From Metridium senile (Eukaryota > Cnidaria > Anthozoa > Actiniaria > Metridiidae): a stretch of DNA of 64,000 nt. The number at the start of each line of letters is the position of its first letter. The first letter of the stretch is position 1. Made by a program: the position numbers and the translations under genes. Under the pieces are notes generated by a model, which saw only the letters and a program-made list of their open reading frames with translations, did no database searches and was not told the origin of the DNA. Location: positions 4,064,556 to 4,128,555 of the forward strand of contig OX459105.1 in assembly GCA_949775045.1 (NCBI GenBank). The letters run 5' to 3'. Positions 42,701 to 51,657 of this stretch are shown piece by piece.

Positions 42701-45700
42701 GTGTACATGTTCTCCAGATCAGAGCATCAGCTGCCAGTGTTTTCATGGACTAACTGACTTCTGGAGCACCAGCTACCTTTTCCACACACAAACAAAAGAT
42801 ATTAGCTGTTTAGTTATAGTACAAGTCGCAGATCTTGTTCAAAAACAAAAATTGGCCCAAAAGCTTTAATTCCATTGTTTGAAATAATGTGCAGGCAATT
42901 GAAATGAGAGATATTATTTTATCCACATCCACTGGATATGAGTCATCTCATGCTCTGTTTGGTTCTTCTACTACTTCAGCCTTGTCACGCAGCTCTCCCT
43001 CATCACCTGGCTAATCTAGGTGATGAGGGAGTGTTGCATGATGAAGCTAAACACAGCTCCTTTTTTCCGTTATCATTTTGGCATTGTTTTCATCTTACAT
43101 TTTATTTATTATTGTAATGATTGCTGCTGAAAATGCAGTTCATAATTACACAGCAATTTCACTCTCAAGTGACATGCAAATATCACAGATATCACTCGAA
43201 CCATATACATCTGCCGATCATCCTCAAAACCAAGAGATTCAATCATTGCTCTAAACCCCCAAAACAAAGATATTTCATGCTTTACCCAGAAAGGTCAGGA
43301 GATTATGTCCAAAATCTAAGACGGCAGAGCTGGCATGTATTGTACAATGTACGGACCTTTTTAGCCTGACAGAGACAAAACACAGCCTTAATCTGGCCTG
43401 AACACCGTTCTGATGGCAGAACGTGAGCCGAACATGAACCTGACAAAATCCAATTCAGGTTCTGAGCTAACGAGCCTAACACATTATGGCTGATGTTACG
43501 GTCCTGATCAGTCGGACAACACTCTAACACGAACCTAACACAAGCCTAACACCAATATAAAATCCGAATCAGGCTCTGAGCTAACGAGCCTAACACATTA
43601 TGGCTGCATGTTACGGTCCTGAACAGTCAGTCGTACAACACTCTAACACGAACCTAACACAAGCCTAACACCAATATAAAATCCGAATCAGGCTCTGAGC
43701 TAACGAGCCTAACATATTATGGCTGCATGTTACGGTCCTGAACAGACGGACAACACTCTAACACGGACCTAACACAAGCCAACACCGATATAAAATCCGA
43801 ATTAACACTTGTGAAACTAGTATCTAATTAGCTAGACTTTCACAAAGTCCCTTTTAGCCCCCCTGCATTCCGGCTCGTAGCTCGTTTCGCGCTTCGCGCT
43901 CAACTTACTGCCTCGCTTCGCTCGTTACTGTAACAAACTTTGCATAACTAGTCCTGTGATAAACGAGTTCGACTTGGGCAAGTCTACTAATTAGCGTGTG
44001 AAACCAAAGTTTTTTCTTTATACGCATAAATTATCGTTGATAAATTGTCGTGTGAACACGTTTTTAACCAATCATTTTTCTGATTTTTTTCACGTGATAG
44101 AAGTCACGCTAGACCGATTTTAAAATTACGACTATTGCGAGAACCTCAATGGCGTCGTTCACACGGTATAAGTTAGATTTTGTGAGCTCTTTAGTCAACA
44201 TTTTGCAATAATTTAAGCAAGGAAATTGCAAAACAATCTTGTTGGTTTGTATAATAGTAGGTGAGTTTTGTAATAAAGTCATTTAAAACAAACTATTAAC
44301 GTGAATTTGTTCTTAAAGTTTTAAATATGTCCGCTAACAATGAGGTTGATTTAAATGTACTTTTTCACTCTGATGACAAAGAAGATTTCGAAGGTTTTGG
44401 TCCTGATGAGATCCAAGAAGCTTTTCAGCAGTATTTAGGGTGAGTGAGTGAAGAAGACAGCGATGAAGATGAGGAAAACACCGATGATACTGCTTGCGAA
44501 GTGGGCACCGAATTCGAGGACGAAGGCAAGCATGGAAACCAACAATATATATATGTAGGAGCAAATTACCGCCTGAATCAGGCCTGACTACAGCCTGATT
44601 ATTCGCGATGATTGACAGTGCTCTTTCAATGCTCTTGTCATGCTCTTGTCACGCTTCGTTCGCTTTTTGCAACGCTTTAAATGTTAGGCCCTTGTTATGC
44701 TCTTTTTCGCTCTATTTCATGCTGTGTTCATGCTCTTTTTTGCTCTTGTTAGGTTCTCTGACTTTCGCTCTTGTTTGGTGGTTGTTAGTTTCGTGTTCGG
44801 CTGATTTGTCCGGCCATTGTTAGGCTCGTGTCCGGTCAGACATTTCCGTACGGGATGTGCCATTCTTCAAGTATCACTGACTTAGTCTAGTATTAAATAG
44901 ATGTCCCTAATTTAAAACACCAAAGCTGAGGACTTCAATGTTATTCTTTCTTTTTTCCAAGATGAATACCACATATGGGAAAACAAAAGTTGATATTCCT
45001 TGGGACAAAGTGGGGTTAGTCATAGGGAAAAAGTATTGTAATATACAAAGGATCACAAAAGAAACAGGAGCAGAAATTTGTGTCATTAAAGATAAAATCT
45101 ATGTTGGTGGAGACGTTGAAAAGTGCAAGAAAGCAATACTGGAATTGGAAAACATTGCAGTAAGCATAATAATAATAATAATTTAGTAGTTATAATAATT
45201 TATTAAAATATTTATAGCACATTATTATCCAACACTCTCTAAAGGTGCTTTACAACAAAAAGAGTAAAAAAATTTTTCAATAATTATGTAATGTAATTAA
45301 ATACTGCCTGCCTGCATGGCCATCTGTCCGTCCTCCTGCCTGCCTGTCTGGCTCAGCCTGCCTGCCTTAATTTGTCAATATAGTGCCCTTGCTGTTGCTT
45401 TACAAATTTCTTATTATTATTATTTAACAGTTTGGTAAAAAGATCAAGAGACATGATCAGGTATTATTATTTGATGTGTTCTTTTATTGTTTGACCTTTT
45501 CAATTTCATTTTTTCAAATTTACCCAAACTTACAAAAATAAATTAATTATTAATTACACATTTTAATATTATTTATAAAATTCATGAATAATTAATGATC
45601 TATTAGTCCAATCATGGTTGTCCATTGTGGTCACATGTACGCACCTTTAAATCCCAATAAAGGATTGATGTTTTATGCATCAGTTTCATTAACTTAGATG

Positions 45701-48700
45701 TGCATGTCAAATACTAGACTGCGAACAGTCCCTTCTTTTCCCTCCAGATTCCGATGAAAACGAGAGAAAAAATGAGCATTTAAATAGAACATGGACGCCC
45801 AGGGATTGGGGGCGAAAAGGGGGAGGAGCGATGAATAAAAGGAAAAGTACAACTTTACCTCTCCATTCCTCCCCTCCCCAACTCACCTCCAATCTCTGCT
45901 TGCTCGTTTTATTAACAGGTTTAAATTTTCTGAATCTGGAGGAAAAAGTAGGGACTGCTCGCAGTCTAGTCAAATACATATTAATTAGGTATACGGTTAA
46001 GACCAGATTAATTAAGTATATATTATAAAGTTTTCTTAAGGGTAGTTTCCTTAACTCAATATTTTCAAATGATAATTTATTAATCATTATTATTATTGTT
46101 ATATATTTATTATTATTTTGACAATAAAGTTCTGCGATAAGACATTGAACTTTACAAAGATTTTACACGATGTTTCGACGTTATCAAATGCCATTATCAA
46201 GTGAAAATGATAAACTTATAACATGAATAATAATGAGTTAAAATTACAATAAAGGTAAAGAAACTTTTTTTAACTCATTATTATTCATGTTATAAGTTTA
46301 TCATTTTCACTTGATAATGGCGTTTGATAATGTTTGATATCTTTTTAAGGTGAAAAGCACAGAAGGATTGACAAAAGTTGGTATCCCTAAAGAGTACATT
46401 GGTTTAGTTATAGGCAAGGAACATTCTAATTTACGAAGAATCAGAGAGAAAACAGGAGCAGACATTGTTGACATTGATGGAGCAATCTATGTTGGTGGGA
46501 GTGATGATCAACGCAGGAAAGCAACAATAGAATTGAAAACCAATGTAGTAAGTTTAACACAAAAGCTTCAGTTGATTGATCGGTAACCAGTCATTTCGCA
46601 CAAATGCACTTTCGCCCAAGTCATTTTGCCTACAAAAAAGGTGTTTCACACCAATCGTTTTTTCCTCCATATATCAATTATGATAATATATACATTGTAT
46701 TGACATTATTACTCTTATTATAAACTCATTAAAAATCAGCTGAGTTGACCTTCAGAACAAATACAAGGTCAACCAATCAGAATTGAGGACTCAACATCAT
46801 ATTTTGATTATCATTTCCCATTATTCTGCCAAGAAACTTTATGAAATACGAGTTCTTCTTTCTTTAAATTAATTGTAAATGCTAGTCAAACTCATGGTGG
46901 GATTATATTTCAATCAACAAGAAAAGTCTACATTGTATACTCGGAAAAAGCTCAAAAATTGCTAACCAAAAATAGTGACCCCTAATTCCTTTCAGGGATT
47001 AGGCGATCAACTCACCTGGCATAAATATGATTGAGCTTATATGTTATTGATCAATTGAATACCAAATAATTATATAATTTTAACAATAACAATATAATGA
47101 ATTTTTATTTTGCAGTATAGTGCAATTTACACAAACGACACACAGGAGACGTTTACTCTTGAAAGATTTGATTTTGTTGATGGCACTGGCCCAGAATGTA
47201 ACTACACACTTGAACCAATTGATTGTCCAACAACTCATTTGCTTCAACATCACAATTTTTACAAAATTGACAAAGTTGATGAAGACGAAGACAACAAGGT
47301 AAGATATTATATCATTAATATGGTGATGATGATCATAACAATAAAGATTTGATGAATTATGATTCTTTGTGACTTGTTGATTTGATGATATTGTTAATTA
47401 ATTTTCAAAATTTCTCACCTTTATAAAATATCTGAGAAAATCTCTTGACTGTGACAATAAAATGCACCTTTTGTCAAATAGAGTATTGTGTATATATGTT
47501 ATCTTGGTGTATTTCTCTATCTCCAGATAGACAATGGTGAGATAGACATGAAAGATTTGGAAAGCACTGTGACCAAAGTACTGCAAAAAATACAGCAAAC
47601 CGTAACTACAGATGGTAGCAGTACATTCCCAAAGTCCGACTTTTGGCTTCATTTTGGGCATGTTTTCATGGCAGGAAAAGTTGATGAAGGTTGGTTTGAG
47701 CAAAGTTAATATGATGAACTGGTTATATATCATTTAACTGATTGTTTGTTCACTTTTCAGTCCAACTGTAACCCTGCACAAAACACAATAATTCTTAATA
47801 TATATATATATTTTAGTAAGTCAGCCAATGAATCCATTGTGGTCAGGTCAGTGAAGCATTATAAATGAATGTAAAACAAAAGATTGTGCACATGATGCAG
47901 TCATGCACAACCAATTACTCAACATCAATGTTTACTTCTTTGTCAGCACCAAGTTTTCCAGGTTTCATAACCAGTCCCCTATATATATTAACTCTGGAGC
48001 GAGGCTGAAAAACACAACTCCACACAATTCAAGTAGTCTAAAAAGATTACTCACTGGCTTTGAAGGCCTTTTCAAATATGCATTTCTTTAATTTGTTTCA
48101 TAATTTTTACTTCACATTCAGCTGAACAAGGAGAAACATACTCATTGGACGACTTTCAAAAACAGCTCAACCAAGAAAAGGGCTGGAAAATGGTTTTTGA
48201 TACAGCTGTTGAGAATATGGAAGTTGAGGGCTTGAAGGAGGCTCTGGCAGGCAATGAATACATGGGCATCCCTCCTCACACAAGATATGATATTTCATTC
48301 TTGACGCCATCTTGTGGTAGAATTCGAGTTAAGGTATGTACACTACCTGGTTGGCTGATGTAAAGTTGTATTGCAGAACTATTATTATCATCAACAACAA
48401 CAAGAACATCATTATAAGTATTATGTTCATTATTATAATATTATTTATCATCATTATTGCCTAGCCTCCTCCACATGCAACTCTCTGGGCTTCCTTTGAC
48501 TCTGGGTTTCCTGTGGCGGAACAAAAGGTTGGGGGAGGGGGTGGTGGTGAGAGAAAAGAAGAGGAGGAGTTTCTTATTATTTATTTTTCTTCCTTTTTTA
48601 TTTGGGGCCCATTCCTCTCCGGTTCGCATGATAAAGAGAACCCAGAATTATTGCCATCATACACTAATGGTCACCATCATAATAGTTATTTAATGTTGAC

Positions 48701-49574
48701 TTTTATACTCCAAGTACAGTGGAACCTCTATTAAACGGCCAACCTCTATTAAGCGGCCATTTTGGAAAGTTCCAAGGGTGACTGCTTAATAGAGGTACCA
48801 CTGTGTTATATTTAAAGTATTTATATATTTCTTCTCAGATATTCCTTGATGCAGATAACCAGCCAACAAAGGAACTTATCCATGAATCTATTGCTGTTCG
48901 TCCAGCCCATTCATCATCAGCACCATATTTGCTATGTAATCGTCTTTATCACAGAGCAAAAATTAACATTGCAAGACCATCTAGCTCAATGGATGTCCGC
49001 TTGAATATCCGTACAGGTAGTACATCTGTCTGTCCATGTCTTTCAGTCTGTCTGTCTGTCTGTCTTTCAGTCTGTCTGTCTGTTTGTCTGTCTTTCAGTC
49101 TGTCTGTCTTTCAGGGTTCGTGCTACTCCTTAAACTCCTTGAAAACTCCTTAGATTTGATTTACGTTTTCAAGGGCACTTGAAAAGCCCTTGAATTTTAG
49201 AAAATCAGCAAAAACTCCTTAAAAACTCCTTAATTCTAGCTAAAGTGGGGAAAAATTCTGGTATTGCAAACTAAAGTTAAGTAAAAATTCTAGTATTGTA
49301 CATCATTTTCGTAAAATAAGTTCAACAAGATTAATTAAAATCGCAAAGGAATTGTCCGACAGGCTTCCCTGCATCTATTGAGGAGTACTGGGAACGACCG
49401 TCCCAGAATGCATCAGCCAATGCATGTCGCAAAAAGTGCTTAAAAATTACTGTTTGGTCCTTGAAAACTCCTTGAAAACTCCTTAGATTTTGTTTACTGA
49501 TATCAGCACGAACCCTGGTCTTTCAGTCTGTCTGTCTTTCAGTCTGTCTTTCAGTCTGTCTTTCAGTCTGTCTT

Positions 49575-49641
<67 letters not shown>

Positions 49642-50212
49642 CAGTCTGTCTGTCTGTCTGTCTTTCAGTCTGTCTTTCAGTCTGTCTGTCTTATTTGTTT
49701 TTGTTTTGTTTGTTTATTTGGTTCCTTGCTAGCATTTCAGTTGTTTTTGTTTGTATGTCCGCTTTTCTGTTTTCAATAACTTTTTCCAAAAGAGTTTAGA
49801 CTAGAAAAATATAATTTTGGTATTGTATTTCAGTTTCAACACATTTGACAAAGACAAAACAAGTGCTTGATGAAGAAACTGAGCACGAGGAAATTTTGAA
49901 AACCTACTTAGACAGGATTGAAATACAAAATGGTGAAATAAAACTACCTGATGATTTACCTGATGATTTTTGGATGAATTACATGCGAAAATGTAAACGG
50001 AGTTTCTATTCCTATGACAAAGGAGAAGAGAGCTTTACTATTGTTATATCAGAAGAGCAAGAAATAGATCCTTGGAATGCTGGGAAACAGTTTGATGTCA
50101 AGGTAAATGATTCCCTGCTTGCTTGTTTAATTGCTTGTTTGGTTGATTGCTTTATTTATTTATTCATTGATTTGTTTTATTCATTTAATTACTGATAAAT
50201 TTACTTATTTGT

Positions 50213-50275
<63 letters not shown>

Positions 50276-50668
50276 TTATATATTTATTTTCTGATTGATT
50301 GATTGATTTTCTGATTGATTGATTGATTGATTGATTGATTTTCTGATTGATTGATTGATTACCTCAATGATTGATTGATTGGCTATCAAATTTTTGATTA
50401 TTTGATTGATTGGTTGATTGATTGCTTGGTTGCCTGAATGATTAATTGATTGATTAATAACTTGCTTGCCTGATTGATTAATTGATTGATTGATTGATTT
50501 TTTTTCTAGACCGATGTACAAATCAAAAGTAATGAAATCAATAAGCTCTTGCGGAGTGAGGAATGGGAACCAGAACAGATCATCAGCAGGCTGCCTACAT
50601 TTTTATCAGTTGTAAAGGAAATTCAAGAAAATATTTCCGCTTCTGAGGATTGTACGGGAAGATCGTGA
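39524..50668 (+). CDS. Gene 3: two-KH paralogue of gene 1
   Basis: Eleven exons: 39524-39714, 42645-42680, 44962-45159, 45431-45460, 46350-46547, 47116-47298, 47527-47689, 48122-48333, 48839-49016, 49834-50102, 50510-50668 (stop TGA). All phases match gene 1 where both have the exon. A start at ATG 39526 (TATAGCCATGGAA, good Kozak context) is plausible, though an acceptor AG precedes it and no micro-exons are seen upstream. Order: degenerate KH-like unit, linker, KH1, linker, KH2, FDFVD module, W.HFG module, YHRAK module, GEESF module, terminal exon. Compared with gene 1 it has one more KH plus linker. The last residues are changed by a duplication junction. Likely RNA-related; function unknown. 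Confidence 0.75.
40938..41118 (+). repeat. TGCATGCA-rich array (left)
   Basis: Dense GCATGCATGC, GCAGGCATGC and CACATGCATGC motifs, each self-complementary. Inside the 2.4-kb TIR element. Confidence 0.75.
42103..42420 (+). repeat. TGCATGCA-rich array (right)
   Basis: A longer version of the left array, reading AGTGCATGCATGCAGCATGC-like units with CAT every few bases. It gives spurious Met/His/Cys/Ala-rich ORFs on both strands. Adjacent to the right TIR. Confidence 0.75.
42645..42680 (+). CDS. Gene 3 linker exon (12 aa)
   Basis: TTCAACAG acceptor, GTAAAT donor, phase 0-0, QDYYLRNKQHGK. Equivalent of 3069-3116. Confidence 0.55.
43430..43800 (+). repeat. Tandem repeat, about 114-119 bp x 3
   Basis: CTCTGAGCTAACGAGCCTAA recurs at about 43461, 43574 and 43693, with ACGAACCTAACACAAGCCTA and CAATATAAAATCCGAATCAG in each unit. 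Confidence 0.8.
44327..44530 (+). pseudogene. Acidic ORF fragment, transposase N-terminus-like
   Basis: MSANNEVDLNVLFHSDDKED then FEGFGPDEIQEAFQQYLG, an in-frame TGA, then VSEEDSDEDEENTDDTACEV. Acidic N-termini with FEGF-type motifs occur in piggyBac-derived ORFs, but nothing downstream confirms it. In a gene 3 intron. Confidence 0.3.
44962..45159 (+). CDS. Gene 3 KH1 exon
   Basis: TTTTCCAAG acceptor, GTAAGC donor, 66 codons, phase 0-0. GKTKVDIPWDKVGLVIGKKY, NIQRITKETGAEICVI, KIYVGGDVEKCKKAILEL. The GxxG position reads GKKY. No equivalent in gene 1. Confidence 0.82.
45431..45460 (+). CDS. Gene 3 linker exon (10 aa, basic)
   Basis: ATTTAACAG acceptor, GTATTA donor, 30 bases, phase 0-0, FGKKIKRHDQ. 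Parallels the other two linkers in placement and basic charge. Confidence 0.5.
45715..45968 (+). mobile_element. MITE, TAGACTGC family, 9-bp target duplication
   Basis: TAGACTGCGAACAGTCCCTT then CTTTT mirrors AAAAAGTAGGGACTGCTCGC then AGTCTA. GTCAAATAC repeats exactly at 45706-45714 and 45969-45977. Shares its termini with 40130-42563, so it is a non-autonomous derivative. Confidence 0.85.
46185..46330 (+). repeat. Large hairpin
   Basis: CCATTATCAAGTGAAAATGA then TAAACTTATAACATGAATAA pairs with TTATTCATGTTATAAGTTTA then TCATTTTCACTTGATAATGG, just before the KH2 acceptor. Possibly a palindromic retroelement end. Confidence 0.65.
46350..46547 (+). CDS. Gene 3 KH2 exon
   Basis: TTTTTAAG acceptor, GTAAGT donor, 66 codons, phase 0-0. 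GLTKVGIPKEYIGLVIGKEH, NLRRIREKTGADIVDI, AIYVGGSDDQRRKATIEL. GxxG position reads GKEH. Most like gene 1's single KH (both start KSTEG). Confidence 0.83.
46737..47020 (+). mobile_element. MITE, copy at 58889-59174
   Basis: CAGCTGAGTTGACCTTCAGA on the left and GATCAACTCACCTGGC on the right form TIRs. The two copies are about 93 percent alike by eye over the whole length. Confidence 0.75.
47116..47298 (+). CDS. Gene 3 exon: FDFVD..C..DCP acidic module
   Basis: TTTTGCAG acceptor, GTAAGA donor, 61 codons, phase 0-0. FTLERFDFVDGTGPECNYTL, then FYKIDKVDEDEDNK. Counterpart of 4476-4661. Confidence 0.75.
47527..47689 (+). CDS. Gene 3 exon: DFWLHFGHVFMAGKVDEG module
   Basis: TCTCCAG acceptor, phase 0 in, 1 out at G|GTTGGT (weak donor). 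Counterpart of 6155-6305. Confidence 0.72.
48122..48333 (+). CDS. Gene 3 exon: GWKMVFDTAV..RYDISFLTP module
   Basis: CACATTCAG acceptor, GTATGT donor, phase 1 in, 0 out. Counterpart of 6901-7118; starts AEQGETYSLDDFQKQLNQEK. Confidence 0.75.
48717..48803 (+). mobile_element. Short pogo/Tigger-like MITE
   Basis: CAGTGGAACCTCTATTAAAC mirrors GCTTAATAGAGGTACCACTG around TTAAGCGGCC. Ends of this type are widespread in animal pogo elements. Confidence 0.65.
48839..49016 (+). CDS. Gene 3 exon: LYHRAKINIA module
   Basis: TTCTCAG acceptor, GTAGTA donor, phase 0 in, 1 out. Counterpart of 7241-7421. Confidence 0.75.
49020..49695 (+). repeat. (TCTG)n microsatellite split by a hAT-like MITE (49112-49517)
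   Basis: CTGTCTGTCTTTCAGT repeats occur on both sides. Between them CAGGGTTCGTGCTACTCCTT and AACTCCTTGAAAACTCCTTA are mirrored in part by AGCACGAACCCTG. The GTCTTT flank is repeated, and CAGGG termini are usual for hAT. Confidence 0.65.
49834..50102 (+). CDS. Gene 3 exon: KGEESFTIVISEEQE module
   Basis: GTATTTCAG acceptor, GTAAAT donor, phase 1 in, 0 out. Counterpart of 8653-8918. Confidence 0.75.
50190..50500 (+). repeat. (TTTA)n and (GATT)n microsatellites
   Basis: TTTA repeats to about 50285, then GATTGATT units to the terminal exon's acceptor. Yields spurious NQSINQSI-type minus-strand ORFs. Confidence 0.8.
50510..50668 (+). CDS. Gene 3 terminal exon with junction-derived tail
   Basis: TTTTTCTAG acceptor, phase 0. 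LLRSEEWEPEQIISRLPTFL then SVVKEIQENISASED matches gene 1 up to ED; then CTGRS-stop replaces gene 1's DE-stop. From base 50649 (ATTGTACG) the sequence is that of the duplicated Roc block (29259 onward), so the last codons and the stop come from transposon sequence. Confidence 0.72.
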   Translation, partial: TDVQIKSNEINKLLRSEEWEPEQIISRLPTFLSVVKEIQENISASEDCTGRS

Positions 50669-50860
50669 AATGTTTTGTTTATAATATACTGAAAAACTAA
50701 TTGGTACTCTGCATAGTACAGTTAACGATTTAATTGTACTCTTCTCTTCCAATCAGAATCGAGTTATTTTGTACAGTGTATTATAAGGGATAGTAAAACA
50801 GTATTTTTATTCCTCCTTACAAAATAACTATAAGAAATCGACAGGTTATGAACTTTTCCT

Positions 50861-51290
50861 TCATAAGTCACACAGCATACACGTTTGCATGTTGTACAAA
50901 TATGTCAATTTGTATTTTGTTCCTCCTTAGTTCCCGCCGAGATAAAAGGACGAGGGCCTCAAGCAGAACTCTCATACCACAGGGCATTAAAGCACGGCAA
51001 GGTTGTGGTAAATCGAGGTCGTATCATGCTTGTGGGACAAGAACGAGCAGGTAAAACAAGCCTAAAGAAGTCGCGTCATAAGTCACACAGCATACACGTT
51101 TGCATGTTGTACAAATATGTCAATTTGTATTTTGTTCCTCCTTAGTTCCCGCCGAGATAAAAGGACGAGGGCCTCAAGCAGAACTCGCATACCACAGGGC
51201 ATTAAAGCACGGCAAGGTTGTGGTAAATCGAGGTCGTATCATGCTTGTGGGACAAGAACGAGCAGGTAAAACAAGCCTAAAGAAGTCGCT
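50861..51290 (+). repeat. 215-bp tandem duplication of the Roc exon start
   Basis: TCATAAGTCACACAGCATAC to CTAAAGAAGTCGC appears at 50861-51075 and 51076-51290 with about one change. Each copy holds the intron end, acceptor and P-loop. Gene 2 has a single copy. Confidence 0.9.
50930..51145 (+). pseudogene. Decoy first Roc exon copy (poison exon)
   Basis: Upstream duplicate with an intact acceptor and P-loop GQERAGKTSLKKS. It then reads RHKSHSIHVCMLYKYVNLYF then VPP and stops at the TAG of the next acceptor. Using this acceptor truncates the protein right after the P-loop. Confidence 0.7.
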
Positions 51291-51657
51291 CCTTGGACTA
51301 CCGTTCAACCCTGGTGAAGAGAGTACAGTGGGAGTCGAAGTTGATCCCTCATGTTGCAGCATTGATGTTGATAATGTCAAGAATTGGCAGAGAACAACTG
51401 ACTGCACTCAGACGGACTTTGCAGACAATATTGCGAGGTTGATCGCTGATGATCTTAAACATGTTGAAGAGGAGGCAAAGAAGGAGGATGTGGAAGAAAA
51501 GAAGGAGGATGTGGAAGAAAAGAAGAAGGATCTGGAAAAAAAGAAGGGGGATCTGGAAGAAAAGAAGGAGGATCTGGAAGAAAAGAAGGAGGATCTGGAA
51601 GAAAAGAATGAGCATGTGGAGGATGCAGAGAAGGTGGCAGAGCCGATCATTGATAAG
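51146..51657 (+). CDS. Gene 4 Roc exon 1 with six heptads
   Basis: Same as 29541-29989 but 63 bases longer: six 7-residue units (KKEDVEE, KKEDVEE, KKKDLEK, KKGDLEE, KKEDLEE, KKEDLEE; 51478-51603) against three. P-loop GQERAGKTS intact. Phase 1 in, 0 out. Confidence 0.85.

Noticed and set aside
45831..46087. ORFs on both strands around 45.7-46.1 kb
   Set aside because: Inside or overlapping the 45715-45968 MITE.
49490..49732. SVCLSVCLS repeat ORF
   Set aside because: (TCTG)n microsatellite reading frame in a gene 3 intron.
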